Positions 1 through 10,958 of a DNA stretch of 64,000 nt are shown here, in pieces. The first letter of the stretch is position 1. Each line of letters begins with the position of its first letter. The DNA comes from Filobasidium wieringae (lineage: Eukaryota > Basidiomycota > Tremellomycetes > Filobasidiales > Filobasidiaceae): assembly GCA_001600055.1 (NCBI GenBank), contig BCIV01000007.1, positions 434,001 to 498,000 of the forward strand, read 5' to 3'. The notes below the pieces were generated by a model. It saw nothing but the letters and a program-made list of their open reading frames with translations, did no database searches and was not told the DNA's origin. The position numbers and the translations under genes were made by a program.

Positions 1-1205
1 GAAGACGAGCGAAAGTTGTGAGGCCGAGTTGTTGATCGCGCGAACCAAATGAGGGAACTGATGATCGTTTTCGATAACAGGATGTACTTCATGACAAGGG
101 TAAAGGCAAGCTCGTCGATAATGGGAATGCGGACAGTGACGGGTCGGTGTACGAGTTCAAGGAGAACGATGCCGAATCCGATATCGACGCGGACGCCAAG
201 GACGCCATTCCGGAAGACCGCGAGCACGGCGCTCAGAAGAACGGTCCCAAGGGGATCGTCGAGGACCAACACTCTCCTTCCAAACGAGCCAAGAAGACGA
301 GCGCCAAATCGAGTCGATTGAACAAGGACGGTCAGGCGCTCAAGAAGACGGGGGATCGAATGGGATTGGCCTTTAATCATATCAAGACGCTGCAGGCGTT
401 GGTGACTTCCATGGCGACCATGGCTCCTCACAAAATCCGGGATGCGATGGTGGAGATGACTGATCCGAACTCCACGGATGAAAAGAGGATGATGGTCTAC
501 TTGGAACTGGCTAGGCATGTGGACATGCGGTTACAGAAGAATGGGCAATTGCCGATCTATGGGATCCCGAAGACGGTGGAGGAGGTCAGACCGATGCTTT
601 CCACATCTGTGCAGAACGGTTCGATGTTCTCCACCGCCCGACCCAACGGCGTACTTCTTCCACCACCTGGTCGAGGTCCCGTAAGGATTCCCAAATACTT
701 GCCGCCTGCAGCCCCAGTAACATCCGCTTCCTCCTCTGGACAAAACGGTCCGATGTTCTCTACCGCTCGACCTAACGGCGTGCATTTCCCACCACCCGGT
801 CGAGGTCCCGTAAGGGTTTCCAAACACTTTCCACCAGCACCACCACCAGCGGGAGCATCGACCGCCAAGCTCTGCGAGTTCTGCGGGGCAGAGGAACAAC
901 ATGGGGCTTGTTTGAGATGCGTTGCGGGTATACAGACACAGATGCGGAAGATGGAGGTGAGTTCCGGGACTATGTTTTGTTTTTACGAGATGAGGAACAT
1001 TCTGAACTGGGTTTTCTGGGTGAATAGGATAGTCAGCTGGACAGTCCGGAGGATAAGGTGAGTGATCGTTTTTCGGTCCGTCCGGTGTGATGCGTTGTTC
1101 ATTGGTTTGGTGCTTTTGGCTTGGTGCGGCGGGTAGGCAAAGATATTGGAATTCTTAGGGGCGCAGTTGCAGAAGATCATGGCCAGTGCTACCAGTCGTC
1201 GTTAG
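1..1205 (+). CDS. Unrecognised protein with C-terminal zinc-knuckle-like motif (5' partial)
   Basis: The coding sequence enters from outside the window. An exon starts at 81 after an intron ending ATAACAG (its donor may be GTGAGG near 18). Further exons are about 81-956, 1028-1057 and 1137-1205, with GTGAGT donors at 957 and 1058. The phases agree and translation stops at 1203-1205. The visible part is acidic and lysine-rich at first. It then has a helical stretch (GLAFNHIKTLQALV), two copies of a Pro/Gly-rich repeat and a Cys cluster, CEFCG followed by CLRC, which could bind one zinc ion. I do not recognise the family. The role is unknown; nuclear location is only a guess from the basic PSKRAKK stretch. 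Confidence 0.6.
611..848 (+). repeat. Imperfect coding tandem repeat, two units of about 125 bp
   Basis: Two adjacent units (about 611-718 and 738-848) encode nearly the same peptide, each containing FSTARPNGV followed by PPPGRGPVR. Nucleotide differences fall mostly at third positions. The period is about 126 bp, so the copies are in frame. This is a duplication inside the unrecognised gene at the window start. Confidence 0.8.
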
Positions 1206-1602
1206 GTTGTAGTTTCATTGTAGATCTAGAGGTGATCGATCCATCTACATGTCAAACCACGATCTGATCGCTCGCTCGCTCGCTCGCTCGAGGTTATCAT
1301 TTCGGAATTCGCGAGATTGATGAATTGGATCCGAGATTGTGCGATTGGGAGTGATATTTGGTTCCGTTGATAAGATGGAAATCACGTCAACGCCTGATTT
1401 ATTACGAAAAGAAGCGAATTCGGGAGAGCGACGATTGGTGGAAAGAGGCGAAACGGTGACAGAGAGGGCACAGCCAGTGGCCACCAGTGGGTCCAGCCAG
1501 TGCAGCCAGTGCAGCCAGTGGGTATATACAGCAGGTAGGTGCTATAGGTACAGCTATAGGTATAGCTACTAGCTACTACAACTACCACCAACACAAACAA
1601 CC
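1206..1602 (+). promoter_or_regulatory. Intergenic region and MET1 promoter with simple repeats
   Basis: This holds a CTCG microsatellite (about 1268-1291), a run of CAGCCAGTG-type repeats (about 1474-1520), and a TATA-like TATATAC at 1523 about 80 bp before the MET1 start. The sequence from 1540 to 1575 is a short GCTATAGGTA/TAGCTAC repeat, followed by CAACCATGG around the start codon. No coding sequence is apparent. Confidence 0.5.
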
Positions 1603-3804
1603 ATGGCCACGACACGCTCACCATACCCACAACCTCAAGGCAATCTCCCACTCCCACTAACCTTCCTCCCATCTCCATCCCGCCGAGTACTCATCATCGG
1701 TACAAACAAACTCGCCGCTGCTCGAGCATTCACATTCCTAGACTCATCCTTCGCCGTAACCATCCTCAGCTCCAGTGCGCCGACTTGCGATGAGCTCAAA
1801 CATCGAGCGAGATCGGGTCAGGTGGAGTTCATCGGGAAGGGCGATGAGGCGAGGTGGGATGACGAGACGAACGAAAGCGAATGGAGAGGACTCTTTTCTA
1901 CTATCGATGGGTTGAGCATGGTCGTCGTAGCGGATACAGTCCTCACCGCCACCTCCTCCACTGAACGAAGATCCCGCCTTTCAGCTCAATCGATCTTTCA
2001 AGCGAGTACCTCCATGCATCTTCCGATCAACACCACCGATCATCCCTCGTTCTGTACCTACACCTTCCCCTCTGTCGCCCGATTCCCAGGGAAAGAACCA
2101 GGATCGAGAAGTAACCTCCAGATAGCCGTGAGCACCAACGGAAAAGGTTGTCGTCTCGCCGGTCGGATCCGTCGAGAGCTAGTCGGTCGTCTTCCCCGTG
2201 GCGTAGGGGCCGCCGTCGATAACGTGGGAGAGATGCGGGAACGAGTCAGAGCGACGAGTCCTTCCGGTTCAGCCGCTCAGGGACGTTCCAGCTCCTGTAC
2301 CCGACGAGCGAGAAACAGAAGGGTAGAACAAGTAGGTGGGGAGGGGGACGATGATGATCTTTCGCTCCTCACGGGTCATGGACCCCTGAACTCTCCCGTA
2401 CCGCAATTAGATAGCCCGGCTTTATCCCGTACAAGCAGTTCCAGATCCATCGCGAGATCGGATTACTTTGCTCTCAAGCCTTCTTCCACGTTGCTCGTAA
2501 AGCCGAGTAAACCTGATACTCAACCTGAATGGAACGAGGAGGAGGAGAATCAGTTGAGAAGGATGAGATGGGTCAGCCAGATCTCGGAGTATTGGAGTAT
2601 CGAATACCTGGCTAGGATGGGGGAGGAGGAGATGTCCAGTTGTCTGAACATGTGGGGCAGTGAGGCCAGCGATCAAGCGGACGGAGGACACAGTGCGGCG
2701 AGAGGTTCGAATGGAACAGGTCTGAACGGGATTTCGAATGGCATTCCCGGGCTGAACGGATCGAACGGAACCAACGAATTTGGAGGCTCAGATAAAACCC
2801 CAGGACCACCCGTTACCGCACGCCATGAGATTTCTCTCACCGTTCCCTCTCAACCACCAGCGAAGAAAGGTCGGATCCTCCTACTCGGTTCAGGTCCGGG
2901 TCATCCTTCTCTCTTGACCGTAGCAGCTCATCAAGCACTGAACACCGCGACCCTCATCTTATCCGACAAACTCGTCCCTGCCGAAATCCTCGCCCTCATC
3001 TCAAAGACTACCACGTTACATATCGCCAAAAAGTTCCCAGGGAACGCCGAGGGTGCTCAGAACGAGATGATGCAGCTCGCACTCGAGGGTGCTTTGAGGG
3101 GAGAAGTCGTGATCAGGTTGAAACAGGGTGACCCGTTCATCTATGGAAGAGGAGGGGAGGAGGTCTTGTTCTTCAGGCAACACGGGTTCGAATCGGTCGT
3201 CGTACCCGGTATCAGTTCCTCCATCGCTGGACCTCTCATGATGGGGATCCCCGTCACTCAGCGTGGCGTTGCGGAGAGTATGGTACTATGCACCGGGGTT
3301 GGCAGGAAGGGGAAGGCCGTTCAGTTACCTGGTTATGTAAGGGGAAGGACGTTGATCGTCCTCATGGGTGTCGCAAGGATCAAGCAGGTCTTGGAAGTCC
3401 TGACGAGAACGGATCTGAAGGATAGTTCTTCTGACAAGGAGACCACTGGATGGAGAGAAGGAGCCGCTTTCCCGCCTTACCTGCCTATCGCCATCATCGA
3501 GCGGGCATCGAGTCACGATCAGAGGATGGTCGCTTCTACCCTAGAAGGGATCGAGGATGCGCTCGAACGATCAGGGGAACAGAGACCCCCTGGTATGATG
3601 ATCATCGGATGGGCTGCATTGGCTTTGGAAGGAGAGGGAGAGGTGACCGTGCTGGACGATGACGAAGATACCCCAGACCTGGAAGCTAGGGACAAGGCGA
3701 GAGTCAAAAAGTGGTTGGGCGGTCAGGATTATATCCTGCGCGATGGGTTGAACGAGGAATGGACCCGGCTGCTTCCTCCTCAAGCAACCGTAGAGGAGAT
3801 GTAG
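1603..3804 (+). CDS. MET1: Siroheme synthase / uroporphyrinogen-III C-methyltransferase (Met1 type)
   Basis: A single 733-codon exon. The N-terminal part has a Rossmann-like start (VLIIGTNKLAAARAF, about residues 26-40), as in the precorrin-2 dehydrogenase-like half of fungal Met1. The middle has RWVSQISEYW, matching the conserved KRTRWLSQI-type segment of yeast Met1. A Gly/Asn/Ser linker lies near residues 370-395. The C-terminal half (about 425-690) is a SUMT fold with LLGSGPGHPSLLT, KLVPAEI, KKFPGNAEGAQ, RLKQGDPFIYGRGGEE, VPGISSSIAGP and TQRGVAES motifs. The family makes S-adenosylmethionine-dependent methylations of uroporphyrinogen III toward siroheme, the cofactor of sulfite (and nitrite) reductase. 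The ATG is in a good CAACCATGG context. No intron is needed, unlike its neighbours. Confidence 0.94.
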   Translation: MATTRSPYPQPQGNLPLPLTFLPSPSRRVLIIGTNKLAAARAFTFLDSSFAVTILSSSAPTCDELKHRARSGQVEFIGKGDEARWDDETNESEWRGLFSTIDGLSMVVVADTVLTATSSTERRSRLSAQSIFQASTSMHLPINTTDHPSFCTYTFPSVARFPGKEPGSRSNLQIAVSTNGKGCRLAGRIRRELVGRLPRGVGAAVDNVGEMRERVRATSPSGSAAQGRSSSCTRRARNRRVEQVGGEGDDDDLSLLTGHGPLNSPVPQLDSPALSRTSSSRSIARSDYFALKPSSTLLVKPSKPDTQPEWNEEEENQLRRMRWVSQISEYWSIEYLARMGEEEMSSCLNMWGSEASDQADGGHSAARGSNGTGLNGISNGIPGLNGSNGTNEFGGSDKTPGPPVTARHEISLTVPSQPPAKKGRILLLGSGPGHPSLLTVAAHQALNTATLILSDKLVPAEILALISKTTTLHIAKKFPGNAEGAQNEMMQLALEGALRGEVVIRLKQGDPFIYGRGGEEVLFFRQHGFESVVVPGISSSIAGPLMMGIPVTQRGVAESMVLCTGVGRKGKAVQLPGYVRGRTLIVLMGVARIKQVLEVLTRTDLKDSSSDKETTGWREGAAFPPYLPIAIIERASSHDQRMVASTLEGIEDALERSGEQRPPGMMIIGWAALALEGEGEVTVLDDDEDTPDLEARDKARVKKWLGGQDYILRDGLNEEWTRLLPPQATVEEM

Positions 3805-3960
3805 AATAGATATAGAAATGGTCGTGTAGGCATAAGCATTAATGCAAGAGAGTCGTTCAGTTGTATCGTATAAAATCATCGTGGTAGAATCGTCCGGGTC
3901 GTCACAAGTTTCGTCGCATCATGCTCGGGATCTCTTATATAAGCTCCGGCGTACCGTTCA

Positions 3961-5839
3961 TCAATAACCTGATATGTCTAGGTGATCCCTCGTCTTGCTG
4001 ACAATGACCTGTAAGAAGCCTAGCCCTACGAATCCGTTGAACGAATCTGCAATGGGAACAGGATTAAACGAAAGGTTTGTAGGATCATGAACCATCAACT
4101 CACCATCCTCTTCATTCGATTTGTCATCGAGGAGACGAGATATCGCAAGATGCATGACGGTACCATCAGCGACCGAGGTTTCCTGGACCATTCGAGCCAG
4201 ATAACAAGCAATCGCTGTGCTGGACCCGTCGTGCACGGAACTTTGCGAGACGAACGGTTTGATCACTTGGTCTACAAAAGACGTCGAGATCGTATCCCTC
4301 ATCGTCTTTGCCAATTGCCGTCCCGTTGTCTGTATCGTTTCCGGTAAGGAAGGAGATGCTTCCTCGCAACAGAATATCAAGTGGTTGATACAGTCGATTA
4401 TGTCCGCCAACAAGGCAAGTTGCTCTTGAACAGCTTCGTCCGTTATGCAAGGGAGATGACTCAGGTCAGGACCTGGAATCTTCTCCTCATTATGCATGTC
4501 GAAGAGCGCATCGGAATCCGAAGTCACCCGAGTTCCACCCTCATAATCGATATCGTCCGCCGTTTCTGCAGGTAATCGTAGTTTCGTCGGCAAGACCGAA
4601 TAAATCGCGCCCAGGCCGGAGACCAGGACCTCGATGAGATCTTGTTCCAAGATATGCGTCGCCAAGGAGGATCTAGCATCGTTGATAGAATGATCCGCCG
4701 ACCCAGTATCTCCCTCATCCGGGTCCTCCAAGGTGAAAATCTCCGCTTCAGGTTTCTCGATTTTTGGAGTGATGCTTGTTCGATCTTGGAAGATGGTTTC
4801 GAATAACGTCATCAGGCCATCCCTGGCGATAGTACCGATTTCCCCTTCGGAATTGGTATACCGGAGTAGACAGCTGAAGAAGATAAAGTCCGTCCCCAAG
4901 CTCTTGCGAGTAGATGGATCTGCCGGATCGCTGAGGAAGACTAGTAGAAGTAGAGGACTGTTATTAAGAAACCCCGTTAAGAAAAGGTTCTTCAGCAGGA
5001 ATCCAAGAAGAGGATACTCGCTGTGCTTTCATCCTTGCGCAAACCTCGACTAAGAGCCTAACAGCCAATCGTCTCAATTCCTCCTCTGCATCCTCTTTAG
5101 GCTCCCCATCAGCCAACGTTGAACCCCTTCTTAGAGAAGGAGAAGCAGCAGCAGCTCCATACAAGTATCCTTGAGCGTTAAGATCCGCTTCTGACATGGA
5201 GGAGCGGATATGCCTTGAGACGGGTTGATGGATGGCCGAGTGCAGCAGGAATCGATAGGGGATCGTGCGAATGAGCGAAGTAGTGAGGCGGAGTACATGA
5301 GCTATAAGGTCGAAGTAGGTGAGCTCCTTATCTGGTAAACGGCTGACAGAGAAGATCAGACCTTTTATTCCGAAAGGTCTATCTGTCTCGCTCAGAAGGA
5401 CTAGTTGATGCAGTTTCTCTGTGTTGAGGAAACATTCCAGTAGAGGCCCAGTAGCTCTGTGGTCTGGTCAGGGATGGATCTTACTGAGAAGAGATGTAAA
5501 GACGAACCTACCCTTCTGGTATCCGCTGGAACTCGTCCGTTAGCGATTTAAGTAAAGCGTCTAGTCGAGCAGGCACAGGTGTGCTCGTGATTCCCTTTAA
5601 GATCTGTTTCTCGTCTGGTTCTGCTAGGGTATCCTATCAGAGAACATGATCTGAGAACCTGTATGCGTAGTGGCGTTCAGAGTTTAGCGTACCTGAATCT
5701 CAAGCCAGATTTTCTCAAATAGCCCAACGTCATTGATTGGGATGTTTATTATAGAGGACGAGTTCGTGCTCGTCGATCGACGCAGATTGAGCGTTGGCCG
5801 TCGCAAGAGCTTCTGAAAGAACCCTTTCGTCTCTGCCAT
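3961..5839 (-). CDS. FHIP/RAI16-like protein (FTS-Hook-FHIP dynein adaptor subunit), with one frame break
   Basis: Exons run 5839-5693, 5633-5512, 5456-4104 and 4046-3961 with canonical GT-AG borders. The protein has LLRYTNSEGEIGTIARDGL, like the LLR(F/Y)xHREGxxGDxARxxLL block of FHIP/RAI16 proteins, plus ATGPLLECFLN near the N terminus. Family members act with FTS and Hook proteins to link early endosomes to dynein. The reading frame of VRLLVEVCARMKAQ must shift by one base near 5015-5030 to continue as EYPLLGFLLKNLF...NNSPLLLLVFLSD. The summed exons are 1708 nt, one base more than a multiple of three, so one extra base (or a mini-intron) sits there. The last intron (4047-4103, 57 nt) is itself in frame without a stop. 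Confidence 0.75.
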
Positions 5840-6101
5840 TGTCTGGGACGGACGTTTAGGTGCTTTTGACCGTGATTGTGTCTTTTATTGCCCAAGTGCG
5901 ACGGAAATTGCCTGAAGAATGAGGTCAAAGTTCAGGTTGAAGGAGGTTCCGAACCTTGCAGATCTGCTTCCGCGCTTTAGGCGATAACCGTCAACGAGCT
6001 ACCAGCACATCGACATGTACCCCAAATCTATTGTCGTTCCCATCAAATCGCCCTCACCAGCATCTTCTCGATTTCCATACATAACGATCCATACCACGGC
6101 C

Positions 6102-7177
6102 ATGTCTACTACTTCTGAACTCAACAAGCCCTTCTTCCAGACCATCCAGACCGTACGATATCGGCATTCCTTAGGATTGAGATTTGCTTCCAAAGCTGAT
6201 CAGATTGCTCGTTCGTAACAGTCCTTCAAGGATGTCTCGACTACCCCTGGCGTGGAAACCCTCCCCTTCACCAATGCTGCTGAGGGTCTGGTCTCCATCT
6301 TTGGTGAGCTATCTTGGACTGATGGATTTGGTTAGAAAGCTCGTCTGATCAAGGCATGCTCGTCATGCTCAATCACAGATGTCCTCGGAAACGCTGCTTT
6401 CACCATTGTGCAGAGCGATTTGAAGGGTAACATTGCCGTATGTCACAAATTCTAAACTATTTTGTTCCTCCTCTCGGAAACTCACACCAACAACTTGATT
6501 TCACCTTTGCTTCACCTGCTCTCATCAAAACCTTTGGTTTCAAATCGTTCCACCACCACCACCTCCTTTCCCTGACGGCACCTCAACAGAAAGTCCGTGC
6601 CCGATATGCTGCTGCCCCCGAAAAGTCCGCTACCCTCGAAGACCTCGTCAAGAATGAAAAGATTGACAACAAGGGCAAGCTTGGAACCGCCGGAGAGGGG
6701 TTGATGTGGCTCATTCGGTCAGTATTTGATACGTCTCTGATTAGCAGGAGAGAAGATTACTAAGACCATTGACTCTTTGCCGTTCTATCATGGTCTGCTC
6801 GGATATGATATTGAATGACCGAACAGTGGATTGAAATTCACTCTGCTTGGATTGCAATCTTCCCAAAACAACCCATCCGAAGAACTCGCTCAGTCCTTTA
6901 CTAAAGCGTATGAAAGCTCTTTGAAACCTTACCACAACTTCATCGTCAAGGGTGCTTTCACTGTATGTTTCTGCACGTGTTCTCGTCTCACATATATTGA
7001 CTTATGAAACTCGGTTTACAGATCGCTATGAAGGCCACCCCTTATAGGAAAGACTTCTACACTCGTCTTGGAGGACCTGAAGCCGAGGTAGAGCTAAAGG
7101 GATGGTTGGAGGGACTGCAGACCATTGTTAACCAGATGGAGAGCGCTTACAAGACCAACGGTTGGGGAACCATTTAA
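6102..7177 (+). CDS. Glycolipid transfer protein (GLTP domain)
   Basis: Six exons: 6102-6152, 6222-6303, 6379-6437, 6590-6717, 6827-6962 and 7022-7177, all GT-AG, giving 203 residues in frame. This matches the usual length of a stand-alone GLTP fold. Recognisable blocks are FDVLGNAAFTIVQSDLKGNI, which holds the conserved Asp/Asn/Lys sphingoid headgroup-binding patch, then GLMWLIRGLKFTLL containing the binding Trp, and YHNFIVKGAFTIAMKATPYRKDF with the conserved His. The family moves glycosphingolipids or related lipids between membranes in the cytosol. It shares a 262-bp divergent upstream region with the FHIP-like gene. The start is the first ATG in frame after CACGGCC. Confidence 0.92.
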
Positions 7178-7651
7178 GGCTGTTGGCAAAACCTCGTTTG
7201 CTTGACTTGTAGTACAGGACATGCGATCTGTATATTTTCTCTCATCTGCGATGCATACTCTTCATATCCTCAAGCAAGTCTACGCACTATCCGGGATCAT
7301 GATTCAACGGTGCCATACCTGAACCTTCAATCGTGCTTGAGACAGCCAAACCTCTGTCTGGACGCGCTTTCACGTGATAAGCGCGATTCCACTCGCTCGA
7401 GGTCGAAAAACCACTTGGACGAAATGATGACCTGGCGAAGTACGGGCTCTGCGAATTTCCCCCTTTCTTTTCTTCATCAGAAATTGATTTAATCTCTGAA
7501 CACTTGTGCGTAACTGCCCGTCTGGGGAATTTTCTTTCCAACCTGGTTTCTAGAGAGAAAGGAGCTGATTTTCGATTTCCCGCTTGTCCGAAACTCTTTG
7601 ATCTACGGACCTGCTCTCTCGACATGCGGAATATAGTCATCTCATCTCAAA
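7178..7651. other. Intergenic, GLTP 3' flank and eL28 promoter
   Basis: Nothing coding is convincing here. The half nearest eL28 is rich in T and CT runs (for example TTTCTTTCC near 7530), as often seen just upstream of fungal ribosomal protein genes. Confidence 0.4.
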
Positions 7652-8235
7652 ATGTCTTACGACCTCCAGTGGATCTTGCTCCGTAACAACAACAGCTTCC
7701 TCGTCAGGAAGGCTGCCGGTGGACCCATCCTCTCTAGGGAGCCTGTACGTTTCCCTACTACCCAGCTCGGACGATCTCTAGATACAGCGTGAAGCTCATC
7801 CCTTTTCATTCGGAACTGAACTATTTAGGGTAACATCCTCAACATCCACTCTCAGCGATTGAGCCCCCTTGTCAACCCCAAGGCCGTTGCCATCGAGGCT
7901 ACCGAGACCGGTGTTGCTATCGTTACCAAGGACGCTACCAAGAACCCCAGGGCCATTGCTGCTTCCCTCAAGACCGTCAACTTGAAGGCCGGTACTTCCG
8001 CCAGGAAGGCTGCCAACATCGCCAGCGGTGCTGCCGGAAAGACCCGACCTGACCTCCGAAAGGTATGTCGTATAGTTGAACAAGAAGATATCTCTGGTAT
8101 CGTACTGATCTTCTTCTTTCTCTCGTGTGACAGGCCGCCGTTGCCCGTGCTTCCACCTTGGTCAGGGCCACCAAGCCCGCCAAGTCCCCCAAGCAGGCTT
8201 CCAGGACCCAGAAGAAGGCTGAGGCCTCCGCTTAA
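7652..8235 (+). CDS. RPL28: 60S ribosomal protein eL28
   Basis: Three exons, 7652-7744, 7829-8062 and 8134-8235, give 142 residues. The N terminus MSYDLQWILLRNNNSFLV matches the MSxxLQWxxxRNxSSFL signature of eL28. A central block ends in KTRPDLRKAAVARAS, like the YRPDLRxAAxRRAS of animal eL28. The tail is Lys/Ala-rich. The protein is a component of the cytosolic large ribosomal subunit; Saccharomyces lacks this eL28 type, which is common in other fungi. Codon use is strongly biased to C-ending codons, consistent with high expression. Both introns are short and canonical. Confidence 0.93.
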
Positions 8236-9047
8236 GCAGTTTCAACCCTTTCGAACCCGTCAGATATTGTTTTAATGCATGATGGAGATGAAATCAAGCT
8301 TCTTGTGTGAATACCAGGATGATCCGTCCTTCCACCTGAGACGCTTTTGCTATGAGACTTTCCGGGAGCCACGTCGACCCTGCCCCTGACCTACCCCTGA
8401 CATGGTTGAAATATCAACGTTCTATCGTTCATATATCTCAGAGCTTGTCGATTGAAATGCCAGTCGCTTCAAAGGAGCCAACATCCGTTTCCGACGAATC
8501 AAAGAGGGATATAAGAGTTTCAGCTTCCATATTGTGGTCGTGGCCCGAGGACGACAGCTATGGTGCTTCAGGTACGAGCTTTTATCGGGCCTAAAGATGC
8601 TAGAGCAAATATCTAAGCTCTTTGAGAGGCAAGCCGTCCACTCACATGAGCTTCGATGGTTGAAACTAAGGGGTTCGCGGTTAGATTCACAATCACAAGG
8701 CTAGATGACTTACGGAGAGCTATGACTGCATATGTAAAAGTTCTCTTGACCGTGGACGCTGATCAACAGCACCAAATGATCGATATCATACCAAAGAAAT
8801 GGCCTGCTGCTGTCCGAGCTTGACAGTGTATCAGTATCGGTACTCCGAAAAGCTTTCCGGTCATCGCTAGATCGTTGTCAGACCGGATGATACCGAGCTC
8901 AGCCATGCAATTTGCTTCCGACGACCTATGACCTCAACTGAAACTTTGAGATTGTCGATATTATTATGCGCAACGCCAGAGCTTTTTCGAAAGGCACCAT
9001 CTTCCTGAGGGAGGTTCCTCATCTAGCTATAGTCTGGACACACAAAA
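8236..9047. other. Intergenic region
   Basis: About 810 bp between eL28 and the WD40 gene. A short open stretch at 8352-8594 has no recognisable motif and no splice pattern that extends it. I see no RNA gene or repeat. Confidence 0.4.
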
Positions 9048-10958
9048 ATGTCCGGACCTCTGGGGGAGATACAGGGGATGACTTTTGACCCAGTCAAGAA
9101 TCGTTACTTTCCTACCCCTCCTGCAGCTAAAGCAGGTACATCCACAAATGCCAAGACCAAACAACCTGGATCTCAATCGGACGCTCTTTCAACTGGAAGG
9201 GACCGAAGGGCTAGAATAAGACAGCATGCCGAGGATCGAGCGAGCAACTTAACAGAACAGACACAGGGTAGAGCAGCGAAGCATCTCCCCAAGGTACCCC
9301 GAGGCTATACGACGAGTAAAGGAGATCCTAGACGGTTGTTTCCCGCTGGGACTACAAGTGATACTCTGCCTAGTAGCATTGATTGGAAGATCACAGATAT
9401 ACGGAAGCATCGATTGTGAGCACATGCAAGGTGGATCTTAATCGTATGCAGTTCCTAAGAAAACCTTTCTGGACGAACTCAGATCAGCACGACAACGATA
9501 CTACTCAGAGGCGAGAACGATATACATGAACGGAGATGTTCAGTCGAATCCGCATATAGATTGTGTGTCTGTAAGGAAAAAAATCAGCATTTTACCCTCA
9601 CGGGCGATTACTAATTTGATGGATCCTGAAAGTCTGTTCCAGGAAATCCTGACAGTCATGTCGTGGGAACATCTCGGGGAAGTGTTGTATTCATGAAAGA
9701 CGATGTCGACTTTCATGGAAGGAATGGTATGCGGCTTCACAGGATACAATGGAAGAATCTGGACCTAGGATCACCTGTAGGTCCAAGCGGTCCGACGGTC
9801 TACAAATTAAAAAGCTGAATATCCCTTATTTTAGATCACAGGGTTACATTGTGAGGCGGACTATTATGTGTGAGCTCGTTCCTCCGCACCCAGTCAATGC
9901 ACACTAGAACAAGCGAAACACAGTGCAACAACCGCCGGTCCTCGTCCTTCATTAATCGTTTCTCGCGAATACCCACCCTTCTTCTCTGGCTGGGATCGCC
10001 GGCAATCGAACTCTACTACTCCTACTTGTCTCATTTCTTCGTTGGGTATGAGAGAGGCTTGGACCATGTCATGCAAGGACGATTCCATCATGATCGGAGG
10101 GGACAAGCAGTTCACTTACGCTAGAGACGGCGAGACAGCCTTTTCTAGGAAGAACAAGGTCAAAACGGGCAGCGACGTTACAGCTGTCAAGCAAGTCAAC
10201 ATGGTGAGTTATAAGTTTCAACATATCAAGTAATGAAGAGGCCGAGTTGGAATTCATCGTTCCTCCTATTTCCGATTTTAAGAATGAAGGATATATCGGT
10301 TTGCGAAACGGTCAAATTCACCATTTCGATTTCCGAGCACCTATCGTAGCATCAACAGTATCGACAAAACATAGCATGAATGGTGCTGTAGCCGGGTTTG
10401 ATGTAGTTACGAACGCTTTTGGGTGCGGTCGTGGTCTGGTCACCCGGGCGTTAGGCAAAGAGGTGAGCCGAGCAGAGTTTTGGGATATGTCTAGGATCTG
10501 TCAATAAGTAGGGATGGCTTGCAGTTGTGTCTCGTGGATATGCGTTTCCCCAGAGGGCCACCTGCTGTCACCTATGATGGCTATTTCAATGGCTACGTTT
10601 CAACGATGGTGAGCGGCGGAGTGTCGGCGATATTCGTAGCCACGCGTTGTCTGAATCTGCTGCGTTTTAATCTTAGGACATGGCAGTCGATCCGAGCGAA
10701 ACAATATTATTATCCGGAACGCTTAACGAATTATACGGCAGAATCAAATGCTGGGACCTCTACACTGGCCAGTCTTTGCTCCCTGACAGGAACATACATT
10801 CCACCAAAAAGGCAGAAAAACTGTTTGATTCCAAAATGGCACAAAAATCGTTCCAACCAACCATTTCTGGCATCTCAATCAAGCCGAATGGTCTCATTTA
10901 TGTAGCGCATGGTGGAAACCTTGATGTGTTTGGAAAGAGCCTAGAGAGCGTCTATTAG
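9048..10958 (+). CDS. DCAF4-like WD40 repeat protein, gene model uncertain in 5' half
   Basis: The N terminus has GMTFDPVKNRYFPTP, like the short FYYDxxKNRYF motif of DCAF4/WDR21. Later segments are WD40-like: HVVGTSRGSVVF, GYIGLRNGQIHHFDFR, LCLVDMRFP and GRIKCWDLYTGQ. DCAF4 proteins are substrate receptors of CUL4-DDB1 ubiquitin ligases. Likely exons are 9048-9415, 9452-9570, 9633-9776, 9835-9869, 9894-10203, 10283-10462, 10525-10608 and 10677-10958. Exons from 9452 onward join in frame, but only if a 24-nt intron (9870-9893) removes an in-frame TGA. The junction 9415/9452 is off by one base, so either an alternative donor (for example 9358) or a frameshift applies. The family call is moderate; the WD40 call is firmer. 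Confidence 0.55.

Noticed and set aside
1268..1291. CTCG repeats considered as a possible protein-binding array
   Set aside because: Uniform simple repeat without dyad structure; reported only as part of the promoter region.
8352..8594. 80-codon open frame between eL28 and the WD40 gene
   Set aside because: No motif, no splice extension and a length expected by chance.
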